NCBI RefSeq assembly: GCF_003755175.1
Contig: NZ_RKHX01000004.1
Span: 1 to 64,000, forward strand
Length of the DNA stretch: 64,000 nucleotides
Reading direction: 5' to 3'
Source of the DNA: Cellulomonas sp. PhB150
GTDB taxonomy: Bacteria > Actinomycetota > Actinomycetes > Actinomycetales > Cellulomonadaceae
Within the stretch, counting starts at the first letter, position 1; every line of letters begins with the position of its first letter. Positions 1 through 7,972 of the stretch are shown in pieces. The notes under the pieces were generated by a model. That model saw only the letters and a list, made by a program, of their open reading frames with translations. It was not told where the DNA came from and did not search any database. The position numbers and the translations under genes were made by a program.

Positions 1-87
1 TCGCTCAACGGCCGACCCCGCCAAACCCTTGGCTGGATGACACCATCAGAGAAGCTCAACGAGACACTCGTTGCGATGACTGGTTGA
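1..87 (+). CDS. IS30-family transposase, C-terminal end only (cut by window edge)
   Basis: The first 28 codons in frame 1 read through to a TGA at 85-87 and contain NGRPRQTLGW followed by TPSEKLNE. This is the characteristic C-terminal end of IS30-family DDE transposases, where the catalytic core is closed by an RPRKTLGW-like motif. Only the tail is in the window, so whether the enzyme is intact cannot be judged. It runs convergently toward dtd. The identification rests on this short motif. Confidence 0.8.
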   Translation, partial: SLNGRPRQTLGWMTPSEKLNETLVAMTG

Positions 88-150
88 GACCGCCGACGCG
101 AAGGCTGCAACCAGCCCTGCAACGACGCCTGGCGCGGCGCCCTCTGCCGA
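1..150 (+). mobile_element. Right end of an IS30-like insertion sequence
   Basis: The transposase tail (1-87) is followed by about 75 non-coding bases before the dtd stop. The stretch CTGCAACGACG near 118-128 resembles the TTGCAACGAC-type termini seen in IS30 relatives, so the element boundary is probably near here. The matching left inverted repeat and target duplication lie outside the window, so the exact end is a guess. Confidence 0.4.
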
Positions 151-162
151 GGGTCACGAGCG

Positions 163-597
163 TCAGGCGGGGGCCGACTCCAGCAGGATCGTCGTGGGGC
201 CGTCGTTGACCAGCTCGACGGCCATGTCCGCCCCGAAGATCCCCGTCGCCACCTCGAGGCCGCGAGCGCGCAGGTCGGCGACCACCGCCTCGACCAGCGG
301 CTCGGCCACCGCACCCGGCGCGGCGGCGTTCCAGGTGGGACGGCGGCCCTTGCGGGTGTCGGCGTAGAGCGTGAACTGGCTGACGACGAGCACGGGCGCT
401 CCGACGTCCACCGCGCACGCCTCCTCGCGCAGGATGCGCAGCTCCGCGATCTTGCGGGCGATCAGCTCGACCTGGGCCGGACCGTCGCCCGGGGTGACCC
501 CGACCAGCGCCAGGAGCCCCGGCCGGTCGATCGCGCCGACCACGATCCCGTCCACCGTCACCGACGCACGCGTGACGCGCTGGACGACCGCCCTCAC
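163..597 (-). CDS. dtd: D-aminoacyl-tRNA deacylase
   Basis: A 144-residue protein of normal Dtd length. It hydrolyses D-amino acids mischarged onto tRNA in the cytosol. It starts with [17 protein letters not shown] and carries the SQFTLYAD motif (around residues 77-84) and the C-terminal VNDGPTT motif, both forming the Dtd active site. The start is GTG at 597. The stop of the upstream asparaginase gene (594-596) overlaps this start by 4 bases, so the two are probably translationally coupled and co-transcribed. Confidence 0.95.
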   Translation of the reverse strand: MRAVVQRVTRASVTVDGIVVGAIDRPGLLALVGVTPGDGPAQVELIARKIAELRILREEACAVDVGAPVLVVSQFTLYADTRKGRRPTWNAAAPGAVAEPLVEAVVADLRARGLEVATGIFGADMAVELVNDGPTTILLESAPA

Positions 598-1553
598 GCA
601 GCACCGGGGCCGAACGTCGGCAGCACGGCCCCGACGGGCTCGCCGTGCCCGAGCACCGGCGTCGCGCCGAGGTCCCCCACGTCGTACCCGGCCACGGCCA
701 GCGCGGCCGCGAGCACCGCGGGGCGCGGGCGCGACGAGCCGTCGACGACCTTGAACGCGAGCGCGCCACCGTCCGGGAGGCCCGCCGCGTACACGCCGTC
801 GGCCCCGTCCTTCGCGATCAGCCCGGGGACGGCCTCCATGAACCGGGTCGCGTCACGCCCGGTCCCGGCGACGTGCCACGGGAACCTCGCCATCGAGCGG
901 GCCACGCGAGCCCGCGGCCCGGCCGACGCGCCGACGAGGCCGGCGAAGGACCGCGCGAGACCGACGAGGGTCGTGGAGAACAGCGGCGCGCCGCACCCGT
1001 CGACGGTGACGTGCGCGACGGGGACGCCCGTGAGCTCGGCGACCGCGTCGCGGAGCGCGAGCTGGAGCGGGTGGTCCACCTCGAGGTAGCCCGCGTTCGG
1101 CCAGCCCGCCGCGACGCACGTGGCGAGCATCCCGGCGTGCTTGCCCGAGCAGTTCTGCGTGATCGACGCGGGCCCCTCGCCGTCGGCGCGACGCTGCGCG
1201 GCGGACTCGGGGTCGAGCGGCCAGTCGGGCGTGTTGCGCAGCTGTCCCGCGGTGACGCCCGACGACGACAGGATCGCGTCGACGACCACCAGGTGACCGG
1301 GCTCGGCGTTGTGGCTCGCGCAGACGAGGGCGAGCAGCGCGCCGTCCACGTCCAGCCCGGACTCGAGCATCCCGACGGCCTGCAGCGGCTTGAGCGAGGA
1401 CCGCGCCCAGATGACGGAGTCGGGGTCGCCGAGCGCGAGCCGGACGCCGCCGTCGGGTGCGAGCACGACGAGGTGCCCGCGGTGCACCGACTCGACGAGG
1501 TCGCCGCGCACCACCCGCGCGAGCGGGGCGGCCGCGGAGTCGATGTCCGTCAT
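594..1553 (-). CDS. Asparaginase (L-asparaginase II family)
   Basis: 319 residues, resembling the actinobacterial asparaginase family PF06089, which converts L-asparagine to aspartate and ammonia. Visible family landmarks are the [10 protein letters not shown] start region, [21 protein letters not shown] and [10 protein letters not shown]. The reading frame is open further upstream, but that extension is arginine-rich shadow coding; ATG at 1553 begins the recognisable fold. It overlaps dtd by 4 bases and lies 20 bases downstream of the DUF2516 gene. Function is inferred from family, not from a mapped catalytic residue. Confidence 0.85.
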   Translation of the reverse strand: MTDIDSAAAPLARVVRGDLVESVHRGHLVVLAPDGGVRLALGDPDSVIWARSSLKPLQAVGMLESGLDVDGALLALVCASHNAEPGHLVVVDAILSSSGVTAGQLRNTPDWPLDPESAAQRRADGEGPASITQNCSGKHAGMLATCVAAGWPNAGYLEVDHPLQLALRDAVAELTGVPVAHVTVDGCGAPLFSTTLVGLARSFAGLVGASAGPRARVARSMARFPWHVAGTGRDATRFMEAVPGLIAKDGADGVYAAGLPDGGALAFKVVDGSSRPRPAVLAAALAVAGYDVGDLGATPVLGHGEPVGAVLPTFGPGAA

Positions 1554-1573
1554 CGGTCGGTCACCGGCAGTGG

Positions 1574-1915
1574 TCACCAGCCGCCGCCGCGCGAGGGCCC
1601 CGAGGACGGCGGGCGGCGGCGCGAGTACGGCGCAACCGCCGGGCGCACGTCGACGAGGTAGATGATCGCGGCCGCCGCGCACGGCAGGGCGAGGAACAGC
1701 CCGAACTGCGGCAGGCCGGTCGGGAACGGGACCGAGGCGAACGAGACCGCCGTCGCGACCCCGACGATCGCGCCCCAGAAGCCCTTGGTCCGCTTGCCGG
1801 CGGAGACGAACGCCGCCGGGGGCCGGCGCAGCAGGTCGATCAGCGCCCACAGCGCCAAGCCGAAGATGGCGAGCATGAAGACGAAGTAGATGAGTACCTG
1901 GAGGGTCGCGACCAC
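1574..1915 (-). CDS. DUF2516 family membrane protein
   Basis: 113 residues with a hydrophobic segment at about 6-26 (LIYFVFMLAIFGLALWALID), a loop containing GFWGAIVG, and two further hydrophobic stretches to about residue 88, ending in a basic, Gly/Ser-rich tail. This matches the small actinobacterial integral membrane family DUF2516, of unknown function. The start is GTG at 1915. It sits just upstream of the asparaginase gene on the same strand. Confidence 0.8.
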   Translation of the reverse strand: MVATLQVLIYFVFMLAIFGLALWALIDLLRRPPAAFVSAGKRTKGFWGAIVGVATAVSFASVPFPTGLPQFGLFLALPCAAAAIIYLVDVRPAVAPYSRRRPPSSGPSRGGGW

Positions 1916-1943
1916 GGGGCGAGCCTACGAGACGCTGCCCGTC

Positions 1944-2363
1944 TCAGGGCAGTACCCGCAGCCCCTCGGCCCGCGCAGCCGCCACCAGGTGCTCGTCCCA
2001 CGCCGCGACCACCAGGTCCGGCGAGCGCAGCACGAGCGCGGACGCGAGGTGCAGCGCGTCGGCCGCCCGCAGGGGATGCGTCCCGACGAGGGTCGCCGCC
2101 CCCGCCGTGATGACCTCCTGCAGCTCGACGACGTGCAGGCCGGGCCAGAGGCGGGACCAGGCGGCGAGAGCCGCGCGCGCCTGCGCCGGCTCGAGGCGGC
2201 CGGCCCGCTGACCTGCGGCCAGCACGGCACGCACCTCGGCGTCCGCGAGCCGGGAGGTCGCGACGAGGTCGGCCCCGTCCCACAGCGCCGCGACCAGGTC
2301 GGAGCCGGGCTCGGCGACGCACAGCTTCACCAGCGCGCTGGTGTCCAGGTAGACGATCGCCAT
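1944..2363 (-). CDS. vapC: PIN-domain ribonuclease toxin (VapC family)
   Basis: 139 residues, typical VapC length. The PIN acidic residues are visible: Asp in YLDTSALVKL (residue 7), Glu in ADAEVRAVL, Asp in RAADALHLASA and Asp in AAWDEHL. The family cleaves RNA (often tRNA or rRNA) with Mg2+. The gene lies 3 bases after its antitoxin gene, the usual antitoxin-first order, and ends just before the DUF2516 gene. The RNA target cannot be told from sequence. Confidence 0.9.
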   Translation of the reverse strand: MAIVYLDTSALVKLCVAEPGSDLVAALWDGADLVATSRLADAEVRAVLAAGQRAGRLEPAQARAALAAWSRLWPGLHVVELQEVITAGAATLVGTHPLRAADALHLASALVLRSPDLVVAAWDEHLVAAARAEGLRVLP

Positions 2364-2366
2364 CGG

Positions 2367-2624
2367 TCAGCGGCGCAGCCGGCGGACCAGCCCGGACACC
2401 GGCCGGGTCGCGCGGCCCTGCTCGCCGCTCGCGCCCGGGCGCTCCGCCGCGGGGGCCGACAGCAGCCCGTCGCGCTCCAGCCGCTGCAGCAGGTCGGCCG
2501 ACTCGATGCCCGTCAGGCGGGCGACCGGGATCCCCCGCTCGGTGATGACGACGTCCTGCCCCGAGCGCGCCGCCTCGATCCACTGCTTCAGCTCCGCGCG
2601 CAGAGCGCTGACCGCGACCTCCAT
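2367..2624 (-). CDS. vapB: Antitoxin, Phd/YefM (VapB-like) type
   Basis: 85 residues. The N-terminal part (VAVSALRAELKQWIEAARSG, then VVITERGIPVARL) is a Phd/YefM DNA-binding domain. The C-terminal part (residues about 45-85, ending PVSGLVRRLRR) would wrap the toxin. Antitoxins of this type neutralise the partner and repress the operon. The ATG is at 2624; the 35-base gap to the FUSC gene is probably where the promoter and operator lie. Confidence 0.85.
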   Translation of the reverse strand: MEVAVSALRAELKQWIEAARSGQDVVITERGIPVARLTGIESADLLQRLERDGLLSAPAAERPGASGEQGRATRPVSGLVRRLRR

Positions 2625-2659
2625 CCGTCGACCGTACCGGGCCGCGGACGCGCGCAGGG

Positions 2660-3781
2660 TCAGATCTCGGGAAGCACCTCGCGGGCGTCCCGAGGCGAGG
2701 CGCCCGCGGCCTCCAGGACGTCCACGACGAGCGACCGGTGCAGCAGCACCAGGCTCTGCACCTGCCAGTCGTCGGGCTCGACGACGAACGGGTCGAGCGC
2801 GCGGGCGGCGGCCATGAGCGCCATGCGCGCCCGCTGCGGGTCGCGTCCCGCGCCGACGGCCGCGGCGAGCTCGTCGATCGCGCGCGCCGTGGTGTCCACG
2901 CGGCTGGCCACCCCGCGCAGGTCGTGCGGCGCGTCCGCCTCCAGCAGCGTCAGCGCACGCCGCACCATGACGCGCGCGTTGTTCATCGCCCGCCCCACGA
3001 GCACGGCCGCGTCGACGCTCGCCGCGAGCTCGGGCCGGTACTTGCGGCTGGTCGGCGCGACGCGCGCGAGCTCACGCGCATTCGTCGCGATCGTGCGCCA
3101 CTCGTCGAGCACGGGCTGCGTGGCGCGGGCGCGCAGCAGTGCGTCCTCCACGTCGCCCGGGTCCCGCGCGACGAGCCCGCGCGCGAACATGTGCAGCACG
3201 CCCGAGAGCTCCTCGAGCCCACGCTGCCCGAGCACGCGGGGGTGGCGCCGCGGGTCGCTCGGGGTCAGGAGCGCGAACGCGAGCGCCATCGCGCCACCGA
3301 TCGCCGCGTCGACCCACCGCCCGAACGGGCCCCCTGACGTGGCCGGCAGCGCCACGATGACGATCGCCTGCACGCCCGCCTGGGTCGTCAGCATCACGCC
3401 CCGGTCGATGAAGCGCGCGAGCATCGCCGATGCGAACAGCACGAGCGAGATCTGCCAGATCCCGTGCCCGATCAGGTGCGCGACGAGGTCGCCGAGCCCG
3501 ACGCCGATCGCCACACCGACCGCCAGCTCGGCGACCTTGCGCACCGACCGGTCCATCGAGAAGCCGAGCGCGATCCACGCGCAGACGGGCGCGAAGAAGG
3601 GGATCGGGTGACCGATCCAGTAGTGCGCGATCGCGTACGCGACGCCGCCGGCCACGGCCGCCTGGAGGATCGGGAACCAGGCGGCGCGCATCCGCGCGAG
3701 CCCCTGCCGGACGCGCGCCTCGCCGAGCACGCGCAGGTGCCGACCGGTGAGGCGCGCGTCGGACGGGCGGGCGTCGCTCAC
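2660..3781 (-). CDS. FUSC-family inner-membrane protein (possible aromatic-compound exporter)
   Basis: 373 residues. The N-terminal half carries about six hydrophobic segments between residues 32 and 170, including FFAPVCAWIALGF, which fits the FUSC/aromatic-acid exporter family. The C-terminal half is a long soluble helical region. The start is GTG at 3781, with the ygfZ stop only 5 bases upstream, suggesting co-transcription. The substrate is unknown. Confidence 0.75.
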   Translation of the reverse strand: MSDARPSDARLTGRHLRVLGEARVRQGLARMRAAWFPILQAAVAGGVAYAIAHYWIGHPIPFFAPVCAWIALGFSMDRSVRKVAELAVGVAIGVGLGDLVAHLIGHGIWQISLVLFASAMLARFIDRGVMLTTQAGVQAIVIVALPATSGGPFGRWVDAAIGGAMALAFALLTPSDPRRHPRVLGQRGLEELSGVLHMFARGLVARDPGDVEDALLRARATQPVLDEWRTIATNARELARVAPTSRKYRPELAASVDAAVLVGRAMNNARVMVRRALTLLEADAPHDLRGVASRVDTTARAIDELAAAVGAGRDPQRARMALMAAARALDPFVVEPDDWQVQSLVLLHRSLVVDVLEAAGASPRDAREVLPEI

Positions 3782-3785
3782 GACG

Positions 3786-4937
3786 TCAGAGCATCGGGTG
3801 CTGGCCGAGGCCCCGCGTCAGCGGGCCGCGGGCCGCGGGCCTGTCCCCGGTGACACCCTCGCCCGGGACGACGACCTCCTGGGACGCGGCCACCACGTCG
3901 GCGTCACCGTCGACCACCAGCAGCGCGTCCTCGGGCACCGACCGCTTGACGACCGCGAGGGCCACCGGTCCGATCTCGTGGTGCCGCGCGACGGTCGTCA
4001 CGTGCCCGACGACACGCCCCGGCTCGCCGTCGACGACCTCGCGCACCTCGGCGCCGGCCACGGGGATCAGGTGCCCCGAGCCGTCGAGGTGCAGCATGAC
4101 GAGCCGGCGCGGCGGCCGCCCGAGGTTGTGCACGCGCGCGACGGTCTCCTGCCCCCGGTAGCAGCCCTTGTTCATGTGCACCGCGGAGCGCAGCCAGTCG
4201 AGCTCGTGCGGGATGGTCCGGTGGTCCGCCTCGTGGCTCGCGCGCGGGCGCCAGGCCTCGACGCGCAGGGCCTCGCTCGCCCAGGTGCCGGCCAGCCGCC
4301 AGCCGGTCGCCTCCCGTGCGGCGATCTCCGCGGCCAGGTCGGCGCGCGGCACGAGCACGAGGCGCCAGTCCCGGTCGGCGCCGGGGTGCTCGTCGGCCGC
4401 CGGCCCGTAGCGGGTGCCGCCCGGGGCGACGGTCGGCCACGGGTCGCGCCACGTGACCGGCTCGTCCGCAGTGCCCTCGGCGTCGACCGGCTCACCGATC
4501 GCGGCCCAGTCGTCGGTCGCGTCGACGATCTCGACGCGCAGCATGAACTTCATCCGGTTCAGCCAGGCGGCGAGCTCGACCGGCGTCTCGGTGAGCAGCC
4601 AGGTGGTCACCCCGTCGTCGACCACGCCCGCGACGTGCTCGACGTGCCCCTGCGGGCTGAGCACCAGCAGCTCGGTCGAGGTGCGCGGCGCGAGGGCCGT
4701 GAGGTCCTGCGAGGTGATCGAGTGCAGCCAGGTCAGCCGGTCCGGGCCGGTGACGGTCACGACGCCGAGGTGGGACTGGTCGACGACCGCTCCCCCGCGG
4801 GCCAGCGCACGCTGCTCGGCCGTCGGGTCGCCGTAGTGCCAGGCGACGCCGGCGTCCGGCCCCGCCCCCGCGACCGCGCCGTGGCGGCGCAGCAGGGGGC
4901 TGGCGTGCCGGGCGGTCTCCGGTGCGGTCGTCGTCAT
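3786..4937 (-). CDS. ygfZ: Folate-binding protein YgfZ (iron-sulfur protein maintenance)
   Basis: 383 residues with the GcvT-like fold. The signature KGCYRGQETVARVHNLGRPPRRL (quoted in parts: KGCYRGQE near residue 259) contains the conserved Cys of YgfZ. Members bind tetrahydrofolate and help keep iron-sulfur enzymes such as MiaB active. ATG at 4937. The nitrobindin-like gene ends 3 bases upstream, so these form one transcription unit, in keeping with an iron/heme theme. Confidence 0.9.
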   Translation of the reverse strand: MTTTAPETARHASPLLRRHGAVAGAGPDAGVAWHYGDPTAEQRALARGGAVVDQSHLGVVTVTGPDRLTWLHSITSQDLTALAPRTSTELLVLSPQGHVEHVAGVVDDGVTTWLLTETPVELAAWLNRMKFMLRVEIVDATDDWAAIGEPVDAEGTADEPVTWRDPWPTVAPGGTRYGPAADEHPGADRDWRLVLVPRADLAAEIAAREATGWRLAGTWASEALRVEAWRPRASHEADHRTIPHELDWLRSAVHMNKGCYRGQETVARVHNLGRPPRRLVMLHLDGSGHLIPVAGAEVREVVDGEPGRVVGHVTTVARHHEIGPVALAVVKRSVPEDALLVVDGDADVVAASQEVVVPGEGVTGDRPAARGPLTRGLGQHPML

Positions 4938-4940
4938 CTC

Positions 4941-5537
4941 TTAGTCCTGGGGGTCGTCGTCCGCCGGCGCGGTGGCGTCGACGCGGTCGAGCGTGGCGGA
5001 CGCGTACGTCTGCATGGGGTGGCCGAAGGCCGCGAGGTCGTGCGCCCACATGAGCTGGCCCTTGACCAGGCCGAACAGGCGCTTGCTCGCGCTGACCTCC
5101 GCACCACCGGGCACACGGGCCACCAGGTCGCTGGCCAGGTCGACGCGGCCGTTGCCGATCTCGCCGACGAGGACCGTGACGAAGCCCGCGGGGTCGCTGA
5201 GCAGCACCTCGACGGGGAACTTGTCCGCCGAGACGCCCACGGGGCGCTCGGGGGGGATCCGCCAGTAGCCGGACTCGGTGGACCACACGGGAGCGGGCGC
5301 GGCGGCCTCGGGAGACTCCAGGGCCGCGGCGTCGTCGGGCGCGACCACGAGCCGGATGGTCGAGGTGTAGGACAGGTACGGGCCGCCGTCGCTGGCGAAC
5401 TCGACCTCCTGCGTGAAGGCCGTCTCCTCGATCCCCGGGTAGTCGACGAACCCCTGGCCGCGCCAGCGGCCGAGCAGCCACGCGAGCGGGTACACCTCGG
5501 GGGCGAGCCCCTCGGGATCGGGCAAGGCGAACGTCAT
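4941..5537 (-). CDS. Nitrobindin-like heme-binding beta-barrel protein (FABP/DUF1794 family)
   Basis: 198 residues. The LLGRWRGQG motif (residues 20-28) is the GxWxGxG signature of the nitrobindin/THAP4 barrel, whose members bind ferric heme and isomerise peroxynitrite to nitrate. A good Shine-Dalgarno (AGGAGG, 7 bases before the ATG at 5537) fixes the start. The proximal heme ligand His is expected near the C-terminus (AHDLAAFGHPMQTYASAT). It forms a unit with ygfZ. Confidence 0.8.
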   Translation of the reverse strand: MTFALPDPEGLAPEVYPLAWLLGRWRGQGFVDYPGIEETAFTQEVEFASDGGPYLSYTSTIRLVVAPDDAAALESPEAAAPAPVWSTESGYWRIPPERPVGVSADKFPVEVLLSDPAGFVTVLVGEIGNGRVDLASDLVARVPGGAEVSASKRLFGLVKGQLMWAHDLAAFGHPMQTYASATLDRVDATAPADDDPQD

Positions 5538-5579
5538 CTCAGTGCCTCCTCACGGGCTCCGGAGCAAGGGCCGGCTGCG

Positions 5580-5687
5580 TCAGCGCTGGCCCTTGTACAG
5601 CTTGTAGACGACGAGGCACGCGACCCAACCGATGGTCAGCGTCGCCGCGACGAGCAGGCCGATGAAGAAACCTTCCAGCGCAGTCAT
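5580..5687 (-). CDS. Small single-span membrane protein, 35 residues
   Basis: A short reading frame with start ATG 5687 and TGA at 5580-5582. It encodes MTALEGFFIGLLVAA followed by more hydrophobic residues and a basic end (YKLYKGQR). One membrane helix spans about residues 6-27. AGGA lies about 8 bases upstream of the start. It is on the same strand as the nitrobindin-like gene 42 bases downstream, and divergent from the DsrE gene. I do not recognise a named family. Confidence 0.65.
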   Translation of the reverse strand: MTALEGFFIGLLVAATLTIGWVACLVVYKLYKGQR

Positions 5688-5726
5688 GCACCGATCCTAA
5701 CGAGGACGCACCCCTACGCTGTTCCG

Positions 5727-6086
5727 GTGCGCGCGCTCGTGATCAAGACCACGTCCGGACTGGACCGCCCCGAGGCCTGCAACCAGGCCTTCACCGTCGC
5801 GGCCACGGCCGTGGCCGCCGGGGCCGAGGTGTCCCTCTGGCTGACGGGCGAGGCCGCCTGGTTCGGCCTGCCGGGCCGGGCCGCCGAGCTGGAGCTGGAG
5901 CACGCGGCCCCGCTGGCCGACCTGCTGGACGCCGTCCTCGAGGGCGGCCGCGTCACGGTGTGCACGCAGTGCGCCGCCCGGCGCGGGATCACGCCCGACG
6001 ACGTGCTGCCGGGCGTGCGCATCGCCGGGGCCGCGGTGTTCGTCGAGGAGTCGCTCGCGGACGGCGCGCAGGCGCTGGTCTACTGA
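5727..6086 (+). CDS. DsrE-family sulfur-relay-like protein
   Basis: 119 residues starting GTG at 5727 (VRALVIKTTSGLDRPEACNQAF). The fold pattern (ALVIKTT, AGAEVSLWLTGEAAW, VTVCTQCAARRGI, VRIAGAAVFVEE) matches DsrE/F proteins. The Cys pair in VTVCTQCAAR lies where the active cysteine is expected. DsrE proteins take part in persulfide transfer or unknown redox roles. The longer open frame upstream is antisense to ygfZ and is not coding. Confidence 0.8.
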   Translation: MRALVIKTTSGLDRPEACNQAFTVAATAVAAGAEVSLWLTGEAAWFGLPGRAAELELEHAAPLADLLDAVLEGGRVTVCTQCAARRGITPDDVLPGVRIAGAAVFVEESLADGAQALVY

Positions 6087-6090
6087 GCCG

Positions 6091-6537
6091 TCAGGCCGCG
6101 CGCGAGCGCAGCCGCACGCCCAGCAGGTACATCTCGCACCCGAGGCACAGGCCGAACACCGCGTTGAGGAACGCGGCCACCAGCGCCAGCGCCGCGGCGA
6201 CCGGCACAGCGGCGCCCACGCCCGCGAGCGCCAGCAGCAGCCCGAGGCCCGTGATGACGAGCCCGACGAGCTGCGCGAACCGCGGCGGGCGCGGGTCCTC
6301 GAGCTCCGTGGGAGCGGCGACCCGCGGGCGGACGAGGCGACGGTAGACCGCGCCCTGCCACGTGCCGCCGACGCCCCGCACCGCGCCGAGCGCGAAGGAC
6401 GCGACGACCACGGCCAGCACGACGACGGACGCGGGCGACGGCAGCAGGAGGACGACGACGAGCAGCACCGCGGTGATGCCGGCGCCGAAGCGCGGGCCAC
6501 GCGGGTCGATGCCGGCAAGGGCGTGGGAGTCGCTCAC
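6091..6537 (-). CDS. DUF4395 family membrane protein
   Basis: 148 residues starting GTG at 6537 (VSDSHALAGIDPRGPRF). The DPRGPRF motif and four hydrophobic segments (about 19-50 and 90-135) are typical of DUF4395. A CLGC pair near residue 133 could be redox-active. It overlaps the thioredoxin-like gene by 4 bases. DUF4395 is repeatedly found next to or fused with thioredoxin-like proteins, so a joint role in a membrane thiol or sulfur pathway is likely but unproven. Confidence 0.8.
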   Translation of the reverse strand: MSDSHALAGIDPRGPRFGAGITAVLLVVVLLLPSPASVVVLAVVVASFALGAVRGVGGTWQGAVYRRLVRPRVAAPTELEDPRPPRFAQLVGLVITGLGLLLALAGVGAAVPVAAALALVAAFLNAVFGLCLGCEMYLLGVRLRSRAA

Positions 6538-7010
6538 GGGGTGCTCCGGGGGCTGGTGACGGGAAGGTGGTCGAGCGCGGCGAGCGCGTGGTGGCGGTCG
6601 GTGCCGCCGGAGAGGCGGCCGACCACGACGCCGCGCGCGTCGAGCAGGAGGGTGGTCGGCGTGCGCAGGACGTGGAACCGGCGCACGAGGTCGAGGTGCT
6701 CGGTGACGTCGAGGTCGACGTGGGCGAGGTCGCCCTGCTCGGCGACGAGCGTCTCGAGCACCGCGTGGGTGCGGCGGCACGGCGCGCAGACCTCGCTGGA
6801 GAGCTGGACGAACGTCGCGCGGGACCCGAGCGGGGCGCCGATCTCGTCGGGACGCAGGACGTCACCGCCCTCGTCGGGACCGTCGTCGCGGGACGCCGCG
6901 GCGAGCACCGTCGGGTCGACCGCGGTGTAGCGCCCGTTGCGTGCGCGCCACCACAGCCCGATCGCGGTCGCCACGGCCAGCACGGCGACGATCAAAAGCA
7001 GACGGGTCAC
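6534..7010 (-). CDS. Membrane-anchored thioredoxin-like protein
   Basis: 158 residues. An N-terminal hydrophobic anchor (residues 2-21) is followed by a thioredoxin fold with CAPC at about 77-80 in place of CGPC, and the cis-Pro loop in RTPTTLLLDARG. It is expected to face outside the membrane and act in thiol exchange. GTG start at 7010; coupled to the DUF4395 gene by a GTGA overlap. Confidence 0.85.
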   Translation of the reverse strand: MTRLLLIVAVLAVATAIGLWWRARNGRYTAVDPTVLAAASRDDGPDEGGDVLRPDEIGAPLGSRATFVQLSSEVCAPCRRTHAVLETLVAEQGDLAHVDLDVTEHLDLVRRFHVLRTPTTLLLDARGVVVGRLSGGTDRHHALAALDHLPVTSPRSTP

Positions 7011-7019
7011 GTCCGGATT

Positions 7020-7754
7020 CTAGCCGACGAGCACCCGGCCGACGACGTACACGAGGATGCCCGTGACCGTGACGGGCAGCGTGACCGCCGCGAGCGCCGG
7101 CAGCCGGTGCTCGAGCGTGGGGAGCCGGTCGAAGAGCACGTGCAGCGTCGCGACGAGGATGCCGACCGCGAGGCCGAGCAGGAGTCCGGCGACCACGTCG
7201 ATGTCCGGCACCACGGCGGCGGCGCCGGCCCCCGCGGCCGCGGACACCGCGGCCGTGACGAGGGCCCCGAGCCACGGAGCGAGCGGCAGCGCGACGACGG
7301 CCGAGCCGACCGCCAGGGCGAGCGCCCCGCCGACGACCAGCGGCTCGCCGCCCGGCGTGCGCCCGATGGCGACCCAGCCCGCCACGGCGACGGCCACGAG
7401 CGTCCCGGTGACGGTCCCCGCGACCGACTCGACGAGCCGGGTACGTCCGTCGCGCCGCAGCAGCTCGCTGACGAACGCCAGGATGATCGAGCAGGCGAAG
7501 ACCACGGGCAGGTAGCGCAGGTAGGGCTGGTCGGGCGTGACGTGCACGGCGACGACCGCCCCGAGGCCACCCAGGCCGATGACCGCGCTCGACCCGGGGG
7601 GGAAGGGCAGCCCGGCGAGCGTGGGCCAGCCGGCGGCGAAGACGACCGCCAGGATCCCCGACGCGATGGTCACAGGCATGCCGCCCACGTAGCCGGCGAC
7701 GGCGACGAGGGCTGCGAGGACCGCGGTCACGACCGCGCGCGTGGCGAGCTGCAC
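7020..7754 (-). CDS. Polytopic membrane protein of unknown function
   Basis: 244 residues, almost wholly hydrophobic, with six to eight predicted helices, no signature motif I recognise, and a GTG start at 7754. An acidic pair (VVPDIDVV, about residue 186) lies in the membrane part. It ends 9 bases upstream of the thioredoxin-like gene start, so the three genes (membrane protein, thioredoxin, DUF4395) probably form one operon. Confidence 0.7.
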   Translation of the reverse strand: MQLATRAVVTAVLAALVAVAGYVGGMPVTIASGILAVVFAAGWPTLAGLPFPPGSSAVIGLGGLGAVVAVHVTPDQPYLRYLPVVFACSIILAFVSELLRRDGRTRLVESVAGTVTGTLVAVAVAGWVAIGRTPGGEPLVVGGALALAVGSAVVALPLAPWLGALVTAAVSAAAGAGAAAVVPDIDVVAGLLLGLAVGILVATLHVLFDRLPTLEHRLPALAAVTLPVTVTGILVYVVGRVLVG

Positions 7755-7849
7755 GGCGCTACCGGAGGTCCGCCGACGGGCACGGCGCCGGGGTGGCGGC
7801 GCGCGACGAGGACGACGGACGACGGGGATTCACGTCGGCGATTGTCGCA

Positions 7850-7881
7850 GATGACGGCCGCGTGACCGTCGGATGACGGCC
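7850..7881 (+). promoter_or_regulatory. 22-bp-spaced direct repeats upstream of glnR
   Basis: GATGACGGCC occurs at 7850-7859 and again at 7872-7881, exactly 22 bases (two helical turns) apart, about 92 bases before the glnR start. The spacing suits a dimeric regulator binding one face of the DNA. Which protein binds is unknown; autoregulation by GlnR is one option, although the sequence is not an obvious GlnR box. Confidence 0.4.
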
Positions 7882-7972
7882 AGGTCATGGATGGCGAGCC
7901 CGTGTGTCCGTCACATGGCTGTACCGTGTGGCCACTCGCTCGTCCCCCGACCCCCCTCAGGGAGGTTCCCAG

